Positions 25,478-34,637 of a stretch of DNA of 64,000 nt are shown here, piece after piece (positions within the stretch are counted from its first letter, which is position 1; the number at the start of each line of letters is the position of its first letter). The stretch is from assembly GCA_019459525.1 (NCBI GenBank), contig JAIBEY010000031.1, positions 1 to 64,000 of the forward strand, read 5' to 3'. A program made the position numbers and the translations under genes. This DNA comes from Prolixibacteraceae bacterium. GTDB lineage: Bacteria; Bacteroidota; Bacteroidia; Bacteroidales; Prolixibacteraceae. A model generated the notes under the pieces. The model made no database searches, was not told the origin of the DNA, and saw nothing but the letters and a program-made list of their open reading frames with translations.

Positions 25478-27145
25478 TTAGTTGGTTTTCAAAAAGTCGC
25501 CCTGAATCAATGGCCAGTAATCATATTTTCGATCAACTGGCTTTCCGTTGATTGCCTGAATAACCCATCGATTTTTTGGACTGTTCACATCAAATTCAAT
25601 TGCTGTTCCTTCAGGCATCGTAAACTGATGTTCTAATTTAGCCCAATCTGAATTTAAATGAACAATATGATACAGAAAAGTTGCCGGATCATGACCTTCG
25701 GAAACAGCCACTATACCAAGCTTTTCGGTAGAATAAACAGCAACCGAAACGCTATCCTTCATTAAATAAACCGACCAGCTATTTTTTTTCTGAATGGGTT
25801 TTAATCCGGCGGGGATTTTCACCGGTCCGGCGGCACAGGCAAAATGTTTGTAAACCCCGGTGTTGTTCCATTGCTTAAAATCGTTACCCGGTCCGGCCAG
25901 ATGAAATACATTAGCCAGCACTGAAGCTGTATCGTTCATAAACAGGCAAATTGGTCGTGCCACAATAATTGAGTTCTCGCCCCGATTGGCACCTCCGGCC
26001 GAGAGCAGAAAATGTTTGCCGGCTGAATAAATCTCCGGGCAACTGTTTTTACCGTGCCCAAGCTGTACAAAATAGCCATTCCCCTTATCAAAAATGGTTT
26101 TAATAACCTCATCGGCTGGCTGATACGGAATGCAAACACCCATCAACGCGTGAACTTCAGCCTTAAATACATCCGCATCAAACTTCTCAACCGGAGAAAA
26201 ACTTAGCCACGATTTCATGAATGCTGAATGGTAATCGGTGAGCAATTTCCGGATGTAGGCTTTTTCGTACCGGCGACGCATGGGCGGGTAATGCTTCAAC
26301 TGGTAACTGCCCAACGCGTAACACCAATTCATGTAATCGAGTACCTCGCGGGCTTTGGCGCTTAACCGTTCCGAACCAAAAGCTTCTATGTTCAACAGCG
26401 CAACCAGCGTGTAACCCACATAAGGAAGCGAGTTAAATTCGTACAAGCCATTAACCCGCAACTCGTCCATAAACGCCAGCAGCTTGTCTTCCATCCCATT
26501 CCTGTTGTTGTCGTATTTTTCGGCGGTATTTCCGTGAAGCGCCAACCAGCGGTTTTTGAGGTAGCGCGAGCCTTCGGTCATTAAAATGTGGTTTTCGGTA
26601 TCTTTCCAAAGTCCCAACGAATAAGGTACTGCGTAACGAAATTTACCTCCTTCTTCCGACAGCAAAGTATTGATCAGGTATTCGCGTGTTTCGGGAAACA
26701 GGATGTCTTCTTTTTCGCCAAACAACCATAAAATAGTTGTCAGATTGGTCAATGTAAAATCGTAATCACCTTTTTTGTTAAGCGCCCAGGTGGAGCCCGA
26801 AATCCCCCAAACTCTGAACTTCATAAGCGTTTGGTTCACCTCTGGAATGTCTTTTTTCAACATCATCCGGGCAAGGACAATATTCTGAACAATACCTTTA
26901 CGGTTAATATCTTCTTCCCTGATTGGCTTGTTTGCCCATAAAAGAAGAATACTATCTGCAAATCCGGAGTGATCTTTCCATGCGAAAGTCCGCTTTTCAG
27001 GAACCTCCATATTCCCCGGTCTAAGCTGATGCTTTTTATAGCCATCGCCGCCAAATAAAACAATGGCAACTTGTCGGTTGGCTATCAAAAGGAACAGATA
27101 AATCAGGCCAATAGAGAGAAATATCCATTTCAGGATTCGCTTCAT
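25478..27145 (-). CDS. Membrane-anchored protein of unknown function in PUL
   Basis: The protein has 555 residues. One N-terminal transmembrane segment (residues about 6-28, ILKWIFLSIGLIYLFLLIA) lacks a cleavage site, so the protein is probably held in the inner membrane facing the periplasm. Residues about 60-390 are mostly helical with paired Trp/Tyr/Arg helices, compatible with an alpha/alpha-toroid as in lyases and GH families. Residues about 400-550 look beta-rich. I do not recognise the family. It lies between the Asp-box propeller and the esterase, so it is probably an enzyme on the same glycan. Confidence 0.6.
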   Translation of the reverse strand: MKRILKWIFLSIGLIYLFLLIANRQVAIVLFGGDGYKKHQLRPGNMEVPEKRTFAWKDHSGFADSILLLWANKPIREEDINRKGIVQNIVLARMMLKKDIPEVNQTLMKFRVWGISGSTWALNKKGDYDFTLTNLTTILWLFGEKEDILFPETREYLINTLLSEEGGKFRYAVPYSLGLWKDTENHILMTEGSRYLKNRWLALHGNTAEKYDNNRNGMEDKLLAFMDELRVNGLYEFNSLPYVGYTLVALLNIEAFGSERLSAKAREVLDYMNWCYALGSYQLKHYPPMRRRYEKAYIRKLLTDYHSAFMKSWLSFSPVEKFDADVFKAEVHALMGVCIPYQPADEVIKTIFDKGNGYFVQLGHGKNSCPEIYSAGKHFLLSAGGANRGENSIIVARPICLFMNDTASVLANVFHLAGPGNDFKQWNNTGVYKHFACAAGPVKIPAGLKPIQKKNSWSVYLMKDSVSVAVYSTEKLGIVAVSEGHDPATFLYHIVHLNSDWAKLEHQFTMPEGTAIEFDVNSPKNRWVIQAINGKPVDRKYDYWPLIQGDFLKTN

Positions 27146-27195
27146 GTTTTAGTTGGTTTAGTATGTAAACTAGTCTGTTTCTCTTTGTAATCCGT

Positions 27196-28395
27196 TTATT
27201 TTTTATCAATTTCGATAATCGTTCCGGCAATGTAGCGGGTTCCGTTGTTGTGATTGAAGTAGTAAACCACTAAAACCCGGTTTTGATCCAGCATTTCAGA
27301 CCAGCTATAACCCAAGTCTCCACTACCGCCATCATCTCGAACAACAAATTCAGGAGCTGAAGCGAAATCAGTACATTCCGGATTCAAGATCCGCGCACGG
27401 ATACCATAAGGTTTGTGTCGGTAACCATAGGTAAGCAAAACCCGATTGTCAGGTAATTTCAGAGCGTGCAACGGATAACCATAAAATCCCAGACTTTGCC
27501 ACTGAAACGATTTTCCACCATCGGTTGACCGGGCTATGCAGGAATACTCGTTGGGCATATCCGCCGTTCGAAGAAAAGCTACCAAATCACCTTTAGGTGT
27601 TCCCATGATCGATGTCTCATTAAACGATATTTTTTTGTCGATGGCAATTGGTGCTGAATAGTTCCAGCTAAGCCCCTTGTCGTTTGAAGTCATCAAATAC
27701 ACCGATGTTTTCGATGGCGAATCGGAATCTTTAGCTGCAACTGCCCAATATATCCGACCATTTTTTCCCTCATACAAAGCACCCCGGTTATAAGCAGGCA
27801 AAGGTTCTCCCCAAGCATTTACCTGAATATTGGCAGGCACCGAAGCCGGATAGATGGGGCCCTTCCATTTTTCGCCGCCATCAACAGAGCGAACCAAGTA
27901 TCCACCCATGAACGTAAAAGCAGGAGAATGTTTCGCTTCCCCCTGAACCAAAGTTATTTTCCGGTTGAGGATACTGTCAGCATCGGGTCGAATAAGGCTC
28001 CAAACGTAACTTGTACATATCAGTGTTCCATCATTCAACTGCAACAAACATGGATCCTGTGAACCACCTAATGGATGAGCAAAGATTAATTCCGGTTCTT
28101 TCGTCCAGGCTTCTCCATCGCGCGAGCGAACCATCACCACATAACTGTTGGGATCAGTATGCGAAATACCCTGCTGGCCGAACAACCTGCGGTCAGGCGC
28201 CCTGCGGAATCCAACCAGAATCTCTCCATCCGGACGTTTTACTACCGACGGAAACGCAGAATAAAACAACGAATCTTTATAGATGATGATATCTTTAACT
28301 TTCCGGATACCCGTCAAAGAAATATTTTGCGCAGATGCTTCAATAATTTCAATCGATAAAAATGCTGCAATGATAAAAACTGTCCAGATCTTCAT
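27196..28395 (-). CDS. Asp-box (BNR) six-bladed propeller, sialidase-like
   Basis: The protein has 399 residues from the ATG at 28395, which directly precedes a Sec signal ending ASAQ; an upstream TTG adds only two residues. Four Asp boxes are visible: SRDGEAW (about 92), SVDGGEKW (about 173), SNDKGLSW (about 240) and STDGGKSF (about 293). The fold is that of exo-alpha-sialidases and related enzymes. The classic RIP arginine motif of GH33 is not seen; YSAFPSVV stands in its place. The true substrate may therefore be another acidic sugar or a non-sialic glycan. It overlaps neither neighbour and follows the GH63-like gene by 22 bases. Confidence 0.72.
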   Translation of the reverse strand: MKIWTVFIIAAFLSIEIIEASAQNISLTGIRKVKDIIIYKDSLFYSAFPSVVKRPDGEILVGFRRAPDRRLFGQQGISHTDPNSYVVMVRSRDGEAWTKEPELIFAHPLGGSQDPCLLQLNDGTLICTSYVWSLIRPDADSILNRKITLVQGEAKHSPAFTFMGGYLVRSVDGGEKWKGPIYPASVPANIQVNAWGEPLPAYNRGALYEGKNGRIYWAVAAKDSDSPSKTSVYLMTSNDKGLSWNYSAPIAIDKKISFNETSIMGTPKGDLVAFLRTADMPNEYSCIARSTDGGKSFQWQSLGFYGYPLHALKLPDNRVLLTYGYRHKPYGIRARILNPECTDFASAPEFVVRDDGGSGDLGYSWSEMLDQNRVLVVYYFNHNNGTRYIAGTIIEIDKK

Positions 28396-28417
28396 TTTCA
28401 ACTATTTGAATTAATAA

Positions 28418-31192
28418 CTATTGGATTTTTTTGATTTCCAGTTTCCCGATTCCAGCTTTGGCCGGAAGTGTAATCATTAAAGTTCCTTTACAAATTTCAG
28501 TTTGTTGAACCGCTTTCCCATTCCAGAAAACATGGTAATGAAAGTCGGGGTTCATACAGGCCACTGCCGAGCAGGTTTCAGCCTGATCAGGAAATAGTTT
28601 CACTTCGGAAACCAACGCACTGTTGTCAGCCGAAAATTCTTTTTTTCTGACCCAGAAATTGAGCCCACCGGTTAAGGTTCCGGGTTCGAAATAGGTTTGA
28701 AACCACGATAAAACCGGGGTTGACAGTCCGCCGAATTCGTGCCAGCCGGCACCTCTACCCGATTCAATTACAAAATGTTCCATGCAATTGTACGAAGCTT
28801 CAGTTTCCTCTTTCCAAACATCGAGTCCGGTTTTGGCAATTTTCCAGGCAAATTCTCCTTCTCCCAAATCGAGCATGGTTTTCCAGAAAAACCACTGGTG
28901 AGGCATCCACACGGTGCCGTTCCAATAGCCACTGTTGGAATAATAAGGCGCTGTTTGATCGACAGCAGAAAGGCCCACTTCCGACCAGATTTCGCCTGGA
29001 GTTTTTAGGTGCGATACCATTTTTTCGGTTTGCTCTTTGGTCGTAATACCGGCAACCAGTGGCGACAATCCGTCGAATCCCATATCCAGGTTTACTTTGT
29101 CCTGATAAAGTAATTTGCCATTTGGTTTCTTATTTTCGTCGTACAGCACATAAGAGAAATAGCCGGAAGGAGCGTCCCACGAGTATTTTTGCAAAGCTGT
29201 GGCAAAACGGGCAATGTCTTTGTCATAAAGCTTCTCATCGTCTTTCAGGCCTAACTCATTGGCAGCCATGCACAAAATTTTGGCGATCCTGATGGCATGT
29301 GAAGTGGTAACCACGGGAGTAGCTTTATCGTCCATTGCTTTATCGTGCATGTATTTCTGCGGAGGATAATCGTCCCAGCCACCTGAGTTGTAGAAATAAT
29401 CCCAGGTGCTTAAAATATCTGAATTGAATTTGTTGGTTGAAGAGCTTTCTCCTCCAGCCAAAAACTGGTAATAGCGTTTAAGTTTCGGATAAAAATAGGT
29501 GAGCATCTCACGTGACTGCGTTTTGTTCCACAATTCGAGGAACAGATAATGCTGAACCGGCAGCGGCGTTCCGTGGTGAATGAAAGCCGATTGTTCGTCA
29601 GGTTCATTCACGTAAGCATTTAGGTTTTCGATGGCGCTGCGTACATCGTCGGTCAACAGGCCAATGCCAATAAATCCTGAATCCCAGGTATAAAGGCAAT
29701 CCCACCAGCGGCCAGGAGCCCGGTGACGAATGTATTGTTTTTGGGTATAAACCGGATAAACTACGTTGCAAGCTACAACCGCTTCCATTCGTTTCTGGCT
29801 GAAAACATATTTTTCTCCTTCCGGATTAACCGGATTTTTAGCAAGGAAAGTTCGTGCGCTGGTGTAATATTTTTCCCAGTCGGTAGTTTGGTTCGCTTTC
29901 AGGAGTTTGGCTTCTACCTCGGCTTTGGTACCGGAACAAACCATTCCGTAAACTACCTGGGTTGTCTTTGGATCGCATTTTATTGGCCTGAAAAACACAT
30001 TGGTAAAATGTCCGTCTTTCGATCCGTTGTGAAATTCTTTCTGAACATGTTCATTCACCTGATGCTTAAAATCGTCGCCCAGATCGTTATAGAACCACTG
30101 ACGAAGATCGGTTTGTGGATAGTTCCAGTAAATGCCGTAATAATTGTCAAACTGTTCATATTTCAGAATAAGCGAATTAGCGACCGAACCATTTTCAATC
30201 TTGGGAATGTAATTCCATTGAACTACTGATGTTTTTATCTTCGAAACGTCAGCAGATTCAATCAGGGTAAAACCATCGATCAAAATTACTGATCCTCCTT
30301 CCGAAGTAAGTTTAAGCTGGTAATTTCCTGCATTTAATTTTCCAACCGGAACCTGAACAGTACTTATTTCGCCAGTACCTTTCAGTGTGATTTTTTTGTT
30401 TGTTAAGCCCGAAAAACTAATCTCAAGCTGGGCATCTTTGTCCAATTGATAACGCAACCCAATCGTTGCATCCGAATAGTTTCGTTCGGCAGAAACGTTG
30501 TAATTCAACCAATCACCTTTGTCTTTTCCAAAACCGGTTCCAATGGCCGTTCCGTTGATGAAGCCGTTCATGCGAACTTCGCCCCTCATTTTGCCGTCAT
30601 AAACCAGGTTATCGGTTGGGCGGGGTTTTGCATAAACCAGATCGGTATAATCGAGTGCGTCTGTCCATTTTGCTCCCTGCGGCAGATCAATGGTACCAGG
30701 ATAAACCGGTGTGTTGGGCGCATATTCTTTTATTGAGGGGAAATGGACTGAAGCCATGTAATGTAAGGCCAAACTTTGTTCCAAATCGGTATTGTTCACG
30801 AACTCGGCGCGAACCAATCGTGAACTTTCGTCAATTACCGAGTACGAAATATCAGTATAAACCTGGTCCTTCCATTCCAGCTCGTGACGAAACGAAAAAT
30901 ATTCAAGATTAGGCGATGCTTCCCAAGGATGGTATCCCGATTCGTAATTAACAGCCGGAACGTCAACCCTTCGCCGGTAAATACCAGGAAACACACTCAA
31001 ATCAAAGCGGATGCCTTTTTTTACATCAGGAACATGCGAAACCCCAATGTAGTTTTTGGTATATGGTCCCCATTGGGGCAAATTCAGATCGTGACTGTAC
31101 CGAAGCGATTCCAGATACTGTGATGTGATCGGCTGCGAAAATGCTGGAATGGTTAGTACTGCGACAAGGAAAAGGGAGAATATGTTTTTCAC
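28418..31192 (-). CDS. GH63-like glucosidase/mannosylglycerate-type enzyme with internal CBM-like domain
   Basis: The protein has 924 residues, starting at GTG in front of a Sec signal ending AFSQ; no ATG fits. A beta-sandwich N-terminal domain is followed by an inserted CBM6/35-like module (residues about 215-320, GDWLNYNVSAERNYSDATI). The (alpha/alpha)6 toroid runs from about 450 to 860, with WWDCLYTWDSGFIGIG (about 497) and GYWNGTVWMPHQWFFW (about 762), the signature regions of GH63-type C-terminal domains. GH63 enzymes remove alpha-glucose or related residues. It probably trims alpha-linked sugars in the periplasm. It is 102 bases downstream of the GH28-like gene. Confidence 0.75.
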   Translation of the reverse strand: MKNIFSLFLVAVLTIPAFSQPITSQYLESLRYSHDLNLPQWGPYTKNYIGVSHVPDVKKGIRFDLSVFPGIYRRRVDVPAVNYESGYHPWEASPNLEYFSFRHELEWKDQVYTDISYSVIDESSRLVRAEFVNNTDLEQSLALHYMASVHFPSIKEYAPNTPVYPGTIDLPQGAKWTDALDYTDLVYAKPRPTDNLVYDGKMRGEVRMNGFINGTAIGTGFGKDKGDWLNYNVSAERNYSDATIGLRYQLDKDAQLEISFSGLTNKKITLKGTGEISTVQVPVGKLNAGNYQLKLTSEGGSVILIDGFTLIESADVSKIKTSVVQWNYIPKIENGSVANSLILKYEQFDNYYGIYWNYPQTDLRQWFYNDLGDDFKHQVNEHVQKEFHNGSKDGHFTNVFFRPIKCDPKTTQVVYGMVCSGTKAEVEAKLLKANQTTDWEKYYTSARTFLAKNPVNPEGEKYVFSQKRMEAVVACNVVYPVYTQKQYIRHRAPGRWWDCLYTWDSGFIGIGLLTDDVRSAIENLNAYVNEPDEQSAFIHHGTPLPVQHYLFLELWNKTQSREMLTYFYPKLKRYYQFLAGGESSSTNKFNSDILSTWDYFYNSGGWDDYPPQKYMHDKAMDDKATPVVTTSHAIRIAKILCMAANELGLKDDEKLYDKDIARFATALQKYSWDAPSGYFSYVLYDENKKPNGKLLYQDKVNLDMGFDGLSPLVAGITTKEQTEKMVSHLKTPGEIWSEVGLSAVDQTAPYYSNSGYWNGTVWMPHQWFFWKTMLDLGEGEFAWKIAKTGLDVWKEETEASYNCMEHFVIESGRGAGWHEFGGLSTPVLSWFQTYFEPGTLTGGLNFWVRKKEFSADNSALVSEVKLFPDQAETCSAVACMNPDFHYHVFWNGKAVQQTEICKGTLMITLPAKAGIGKLEIKKIQ

Positions 31193-31294
31193 GGCTAAAT
31201 TTATTTTGAATTTGTTGAGTATTGTTTACACTTTTGTGAAACCCAAATATATTGAATCGCGGTTATCACAAGATTTACATCGCCTTTCGTGCCA

Positions 31295-32821
31295 TTATTT
31301 TATGGTTTCTACACCTAAAGCAATTCCTTTTGGATCAATATTCGTGTTTTTGGCGCTTTTGAGAATGATTTGTTTATGGTTCCCGTTTTTAGTTAACTGT
31401 GGATTTTCAATGTTCAGGTTTTCCACATCATCAAACACATAAGCAGCCCTGAAATCCGGCTTTTTAAGCGACAAACTGATGTTTTTTAATGTCAGTCCTT
31501 TGGTATGGCGCACATACAAACCCCATGCAGGAAGTTCGCCAAAAGTTGAAAATTCAGGATATTCGGCAATTTGCTCCGGAACCTCGTCCAAACGGTAAAG
31601 CGGTAAACAGGCATATCCTTTATGTGCATTACCCGGATAAGTTATTTGCATATTCTCGATCACCACATTTTCTACATAGGCTCCAGGAATTCCTGTTATT
31701 GAAGCTGGAATCGTATTGTGAAAAAATGGCAGGGCTGGCCCCTGCATGATGTAGTCCTTATCGGGTCGGCCGGCTGGCACTTCTACCATCACATTCCGGA
31801 TATGAATATTCCGGAGTTTTCCAACCTGTCCATCCTTGTTGCGACGTCCGAGCCTGATAAATAAAGCATTGCCAGTATTCTTTGCGATGATGTCCGAAAT
31901 CTCTATATTTTCCAGAACACCACCATCAACCGATTCGAGGGCAATGGCAGATCGGAAAGTATCGTATATTTTAATATTTTCAATTTTAATGTTCCTGAAA
32001 CCTCCGAGCGATGAAGTTCCAAACTTTATGGCGCTTGCACTCGAACGAACGGTGCAGTTGGCAATGTAAATGCTGTCGTTGCAATGATCAGGAGAATGTG
32101 ATTTCAGGCAAATCCCGTCGTCAGCCGAATTGACCACACAGTTGATAATCTTTACGTTCCGGCAATCGCTGATATCAATTCCGTCGTTATTCCAAAACAC
32201 ATCGCTGTGCACGTTGATTCCGTCAATAACCAGGTTTTCACACAAATCGTAGGTTTGAACCCAGCACGACGAATTCCGGATGTTAACCCCGGTTACGGAA
32301 ACTTTTTTGCATTTGACCATTTCAATAACTTGCGGACGCTCGTATTCACTTACCCGTTTTCGGCGAACGTTATAGTTTGGATCTTTAAGTATGCCAAAGT
32401 GATATAAACTATCAGCATTAAGCGCTACCTGAAGTCCCTGCCCGTCAATAGTTCCTTCGCCCGAAATGGCAATATTATTCTGGCCATCAGCAAGGATTAG
32501 AGCTTTCCAGCGATTCAACCCGTGATAATCCAACGGGTTTGTGCTTCCGAGCAAAACAGCTCCCTTTTCCAGATGAAGTCCAACATTTGATTTTAGTTCA
32601 ATGCTACCTGAAAGATAAGCTCCTTTTGCAAAAACGACGGTTCCGCCACCATTGGCTGTTGCTTTATCAATAGCCTTTTGTATAGCTGTGGAATTTAACG
32701 TTTTCCCATCAGCGATTGCTCCAAAATCGGCAACGGGAAAGATGGATTGGGCATTAACTGCCAGGGACAAGAACCAAAACAAAATCAAAAAACCAACTTT
32801 TATGGATTTGAATAAATTCAT
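31295..32821 (-). CDS. GH28-family beta-helix glycosidase with altered active-site motifs
   Basis: The protein has 508 residues with a Sec signal ending VNAQ. It has the GH28 entry (FPVADFGAIADGKTLNSTAIQKAID) and beta-helix, and keeps two catalytic blocks: NNDGID (about 209-214) and SADDGICLK. The GHG block reads SASAIKFGTS and the RIK block reads SAIALES, so the catalytic-site His and the substrate-binding Lys of polygalacturonases are missing. This variant is common in Bacteroidota, so the enzyme is probably an exo-acting hydrolase on a different uronate or rhamnogalacturonan linkage. It is the first gene after the susD terminator. Confidence 0.85.
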   Translation of the reverse strand: MNLFKSIKVGFLILFWFLSLAVNAQSIFPVADFGAIADGKTLNSTAIQKAIDKATANGGGTVVFAKGAYLSGSIELKSNVGLHLEKGAVLLGSTNPLDYHGLNRWKALILADGQNNIAISGEGTIDGQGLQVALNADSLYHFGILKDPNYNVRRKRVSEYERPQVIEMVKCKKVSVTGVNIRNSSCWVQTYDLCENLVIDGINVHSDVFWNNDGIDISDCRNVKIINCVVNSADDGICLKSHSPDHCNDSIYIANCTVRSSASAIKFGTSSLGGFRNIKIENIKIYDTFRSAIALESVDGGVLENIEISDIIAKNTGNALFIRLGRRNKDGQVGKLRNIHIRNVMVEVPAGRPDKDYIMQGPALPFFHNTIPASITGIPGAYVENVVIENMQITYPGNAHKGYACLPLYRLDEVPEQIAEYPEFSTFGELPAWGLYVRHTKGLTLKNISLSLKKPDFRAAYVFDDVENLNIENPQLTKNGNHKQIILKSAKNTNIDPKGIALGVETIK

Positions 32822-32890
32822 TGATAACTATTTAATGGATTTTCAGAATAACATTTCAGAAATAGGAACATAAAAGAAAAACATCACCCA

Positions 32891-32919
32891 CTACCACTTA
32901 AAAAAGAGTTTAGTGGTAG
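32891..32919. other. Hairpin in the GH28 leader
   Basis: CTACCACT (32891-32898) pairs perfectly with AGTGGTAG (32912-32919) across a 13-base A-rich loop. It lies between the susD terminator and the GH28-like start (32821) and would be in the leader of any transcript that passes the terminator. Confidence 0.55.
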
Positions 32920-32930
32920 CTTAGTGCATG

Positions 32931-32973
32931 AAAAAAGAACAATACTACAATAGCTATTGCAGTATTGTTCTTT
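32931..32973 (-). terminator. Rho-independent terminator after susD
   Basis: A 13-base stem (AAAGAACAATACT with AGTATTGTTCTTT) encloses the self-complementary CAATAGCTATTG and, read leftward, runs into six T. It begins 15 bases past the susD stop. It would cut most susCD transcripts before the downstream enzyme genes, a layout that keeps transporter mRNA above enzyme mRNA. Confidence 0.88.
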
Positions 32974-32987
32974 ATTTTTTGAAGAAA

Positions 32988-34625
32988 TTATTGTTTATAT
33001 GCCAGATTCTGCTGTTGTTCTACCAATGGAACCTGCCAGTAGTAGTCGGAATACGGAGGCAAAATAGGCGAAAATTTAGCCGGATCCCTATCACCAATAC
33101 CAATTGGTTTGCGCATGGCAATCAGGTAATAAATACGGTCGGCATGTTCGCCAGCCAATTCTTTGATGCGTTCGTTTTCGATTGCAAGCTCGGTAATATC
33201 AACTGCAGCAATGTTTTCCAGTCCTGCCCGGTGCCGAACCACATTTAAATCTTCGGCAGCGCCAGCTTTATCACCCTCTTTCAACCGGATGATTGAACGG
33301 GTCAGGTACATTTCAGCCAAACGCAACATTGGTCGGTTTGAACGACGTCCACTGGTAATCGCCCGATAGTGCTTGTCTTGCCAGATATGCGGGGTTGTAA
33401 TCGGAGAATAGCGTGTTTCGTAAGTATTCAGATGTTCGTAATATTCAACTGGGTTTGCAGTAGCATTCCATGGATTTGCTTTGTATGCTTCCAGACGGAT
33501 AAATGTTTGGGTATATCGCTTGTCGGCAGCCGCAGTTGGACCGACAGAAAGGTCATCATTCATCCAACCAATCTGTTTTGTTGCATGATATGAAAGGGTG
33601 AAAGCACCCCAGGCAACATGATTCCAACGTGTACCACGCCCTCCGTTAGCGGTATAGTTATTTTTGGAAAAAATAGTTGGGATACGGTCGAATTTAGTTG
33701 AAGTTGAGGACAATGCGATTTCCCAGATAATCTCGCCACTGTTTCCTTCGCCAGCTATCCGGTTAAATGCCTCAATCGGATCATCATTCAAATTGTACAT
33801 TTTGCTGTTGATCACATCGTCAATTTGAGCTTTTGCGAGAGCCGTTTTGCCCATGTAAAAGTAAACGCGGGCCAACATAGCCTGGGCTGCATATTTATTT
33901 ACACGTGAACGCTGACTCAATTCACTGGTTACATACGAAGTAGGAAGCGCATCAACGGCATCTTTCAGGTCTTGTACAATAGAAGTATAAACATCTTCCA
34001 CAGTTGCAAGTGTTCCATTTTTAATATCATCGGCCCCATTCACATAATCACGGCGTAAAACGAAATATTTACCGGTGTTGTTGCCATCAGGATTGTAAGG
34101 CGGAGCCCATGTCCTGGCCAGATACCAGTAGCAAACAGCACGCATAAACAACAATTCTCCTTTGTAACGTTTTACTGTTTGGCGGTCGGTTTCAGTCATG
34201 TTCTCGAAAACATCCGTCCCTGCTTTTTCAGCATCGTTAATCAACTGCAAAGGTGCATTGGTGGCCGTTGAAATCTGGTACAGGTAGCTGAATGCCAATT
34301 CCATCTCTTTATCACTGCTGTTCAACGTAGTGGTTTTCCACAAACGGTTGTAATATTCGTAGAAATAACTTGAACCGGTAATACCATTCAGGTACTGGCT
34401 AATGTCCGATTCGGCATAACCACGCAAACCCAAGGCTCCAACAGGGCTACCCCAGGCATTTCCCATCAATAACAGGTAGGGCTGCCTTACTGCCAATTCG
34501 AGTTCTTTAACTGTTGCCCATGGGTATTGGTTGGGTCTTTCCAATTCGAAGAAGCCTTCATTATCGCACGAAACACTCATTAAAAGGAGGCTTAATGCTA
34601 CTATCGTTTTAAAGATTTTTTTCAT
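32988..34625 (-). CDS. susD: SusD/RagB-family glycan-binding outer-membrane lipoprotein
   Basis: The protein has 545 residues with a lipoprotein signal ending MSVSC. It has the SusD fold features: LERPNQYPWATVKELELAVRQPY N-terminal helix, tetratricopeptide-like helices (YKGELLFMRAVCYWYLA) and the C-terminal MLRLAEMYLTRSIIRLKEGD/LNVVRHRAGL signature. It captures oligosaccharides at the cell surface and forms the lid of the SusC transporter encoded 12 bases upstream. A terminator hairpin follows at once. The symbol is used for the family, not for proven starch specificity. Confidence 0.95.
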   Translation of the reverse strand: MKKIFKTIVALSLLLMSVSCDNEGFFELERPNQYPWATVKELELAVRQPYLLLMGNAWGSPVGALGLRGYAESDISQYLNGITGSSYFYEYYNRLWKTTTLNSSDKEMELAFSYLYQISTATNAPLQLINDAEKAGTDVFENMTETDRQTVKRYKGELLFMRAVCYWYLARTWAPPYNPDGNNTGKYFVLRRDYVNGADDIKNGTLATVEDVYTSIVQDLKDAVDALPTSYVTSELSQRSRVNKYAAQAMLARVYFYMGKTALAKAQIDDVINSKMYNLNDDPIEAFNRIAGEGNSGEIIWEIALSSTSTKFDRIPTIFSKNNYTANGGRGTRWNHVAWGAFTLSYHATKQIGWMNDDLSVGPTAAADKRYTQTFIRLEAYKANPWNATANPVEYYEHLNTYETRYSPITTPHIWQDKHYRAITSGRRSNRPMLRLAEMYLTRSIIRLKEGDKAGAAEDLNVVRHRAGLENIAAVDITELAIENERIKELAGEHADRIYYLIAMRKPIGIGDRDPAKFSPILPPYSDYYWQVPLVEQQQNLAYKQ

Positions 34626-34637
34626 CGTTAAAGAATT

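Noticed and set aside
27196-28395. Firm call as GH33 sialidase (nanH)
   Set aside because: Asp boxes show only the fold; the RIP motif is not found, so no gene symbol is given.
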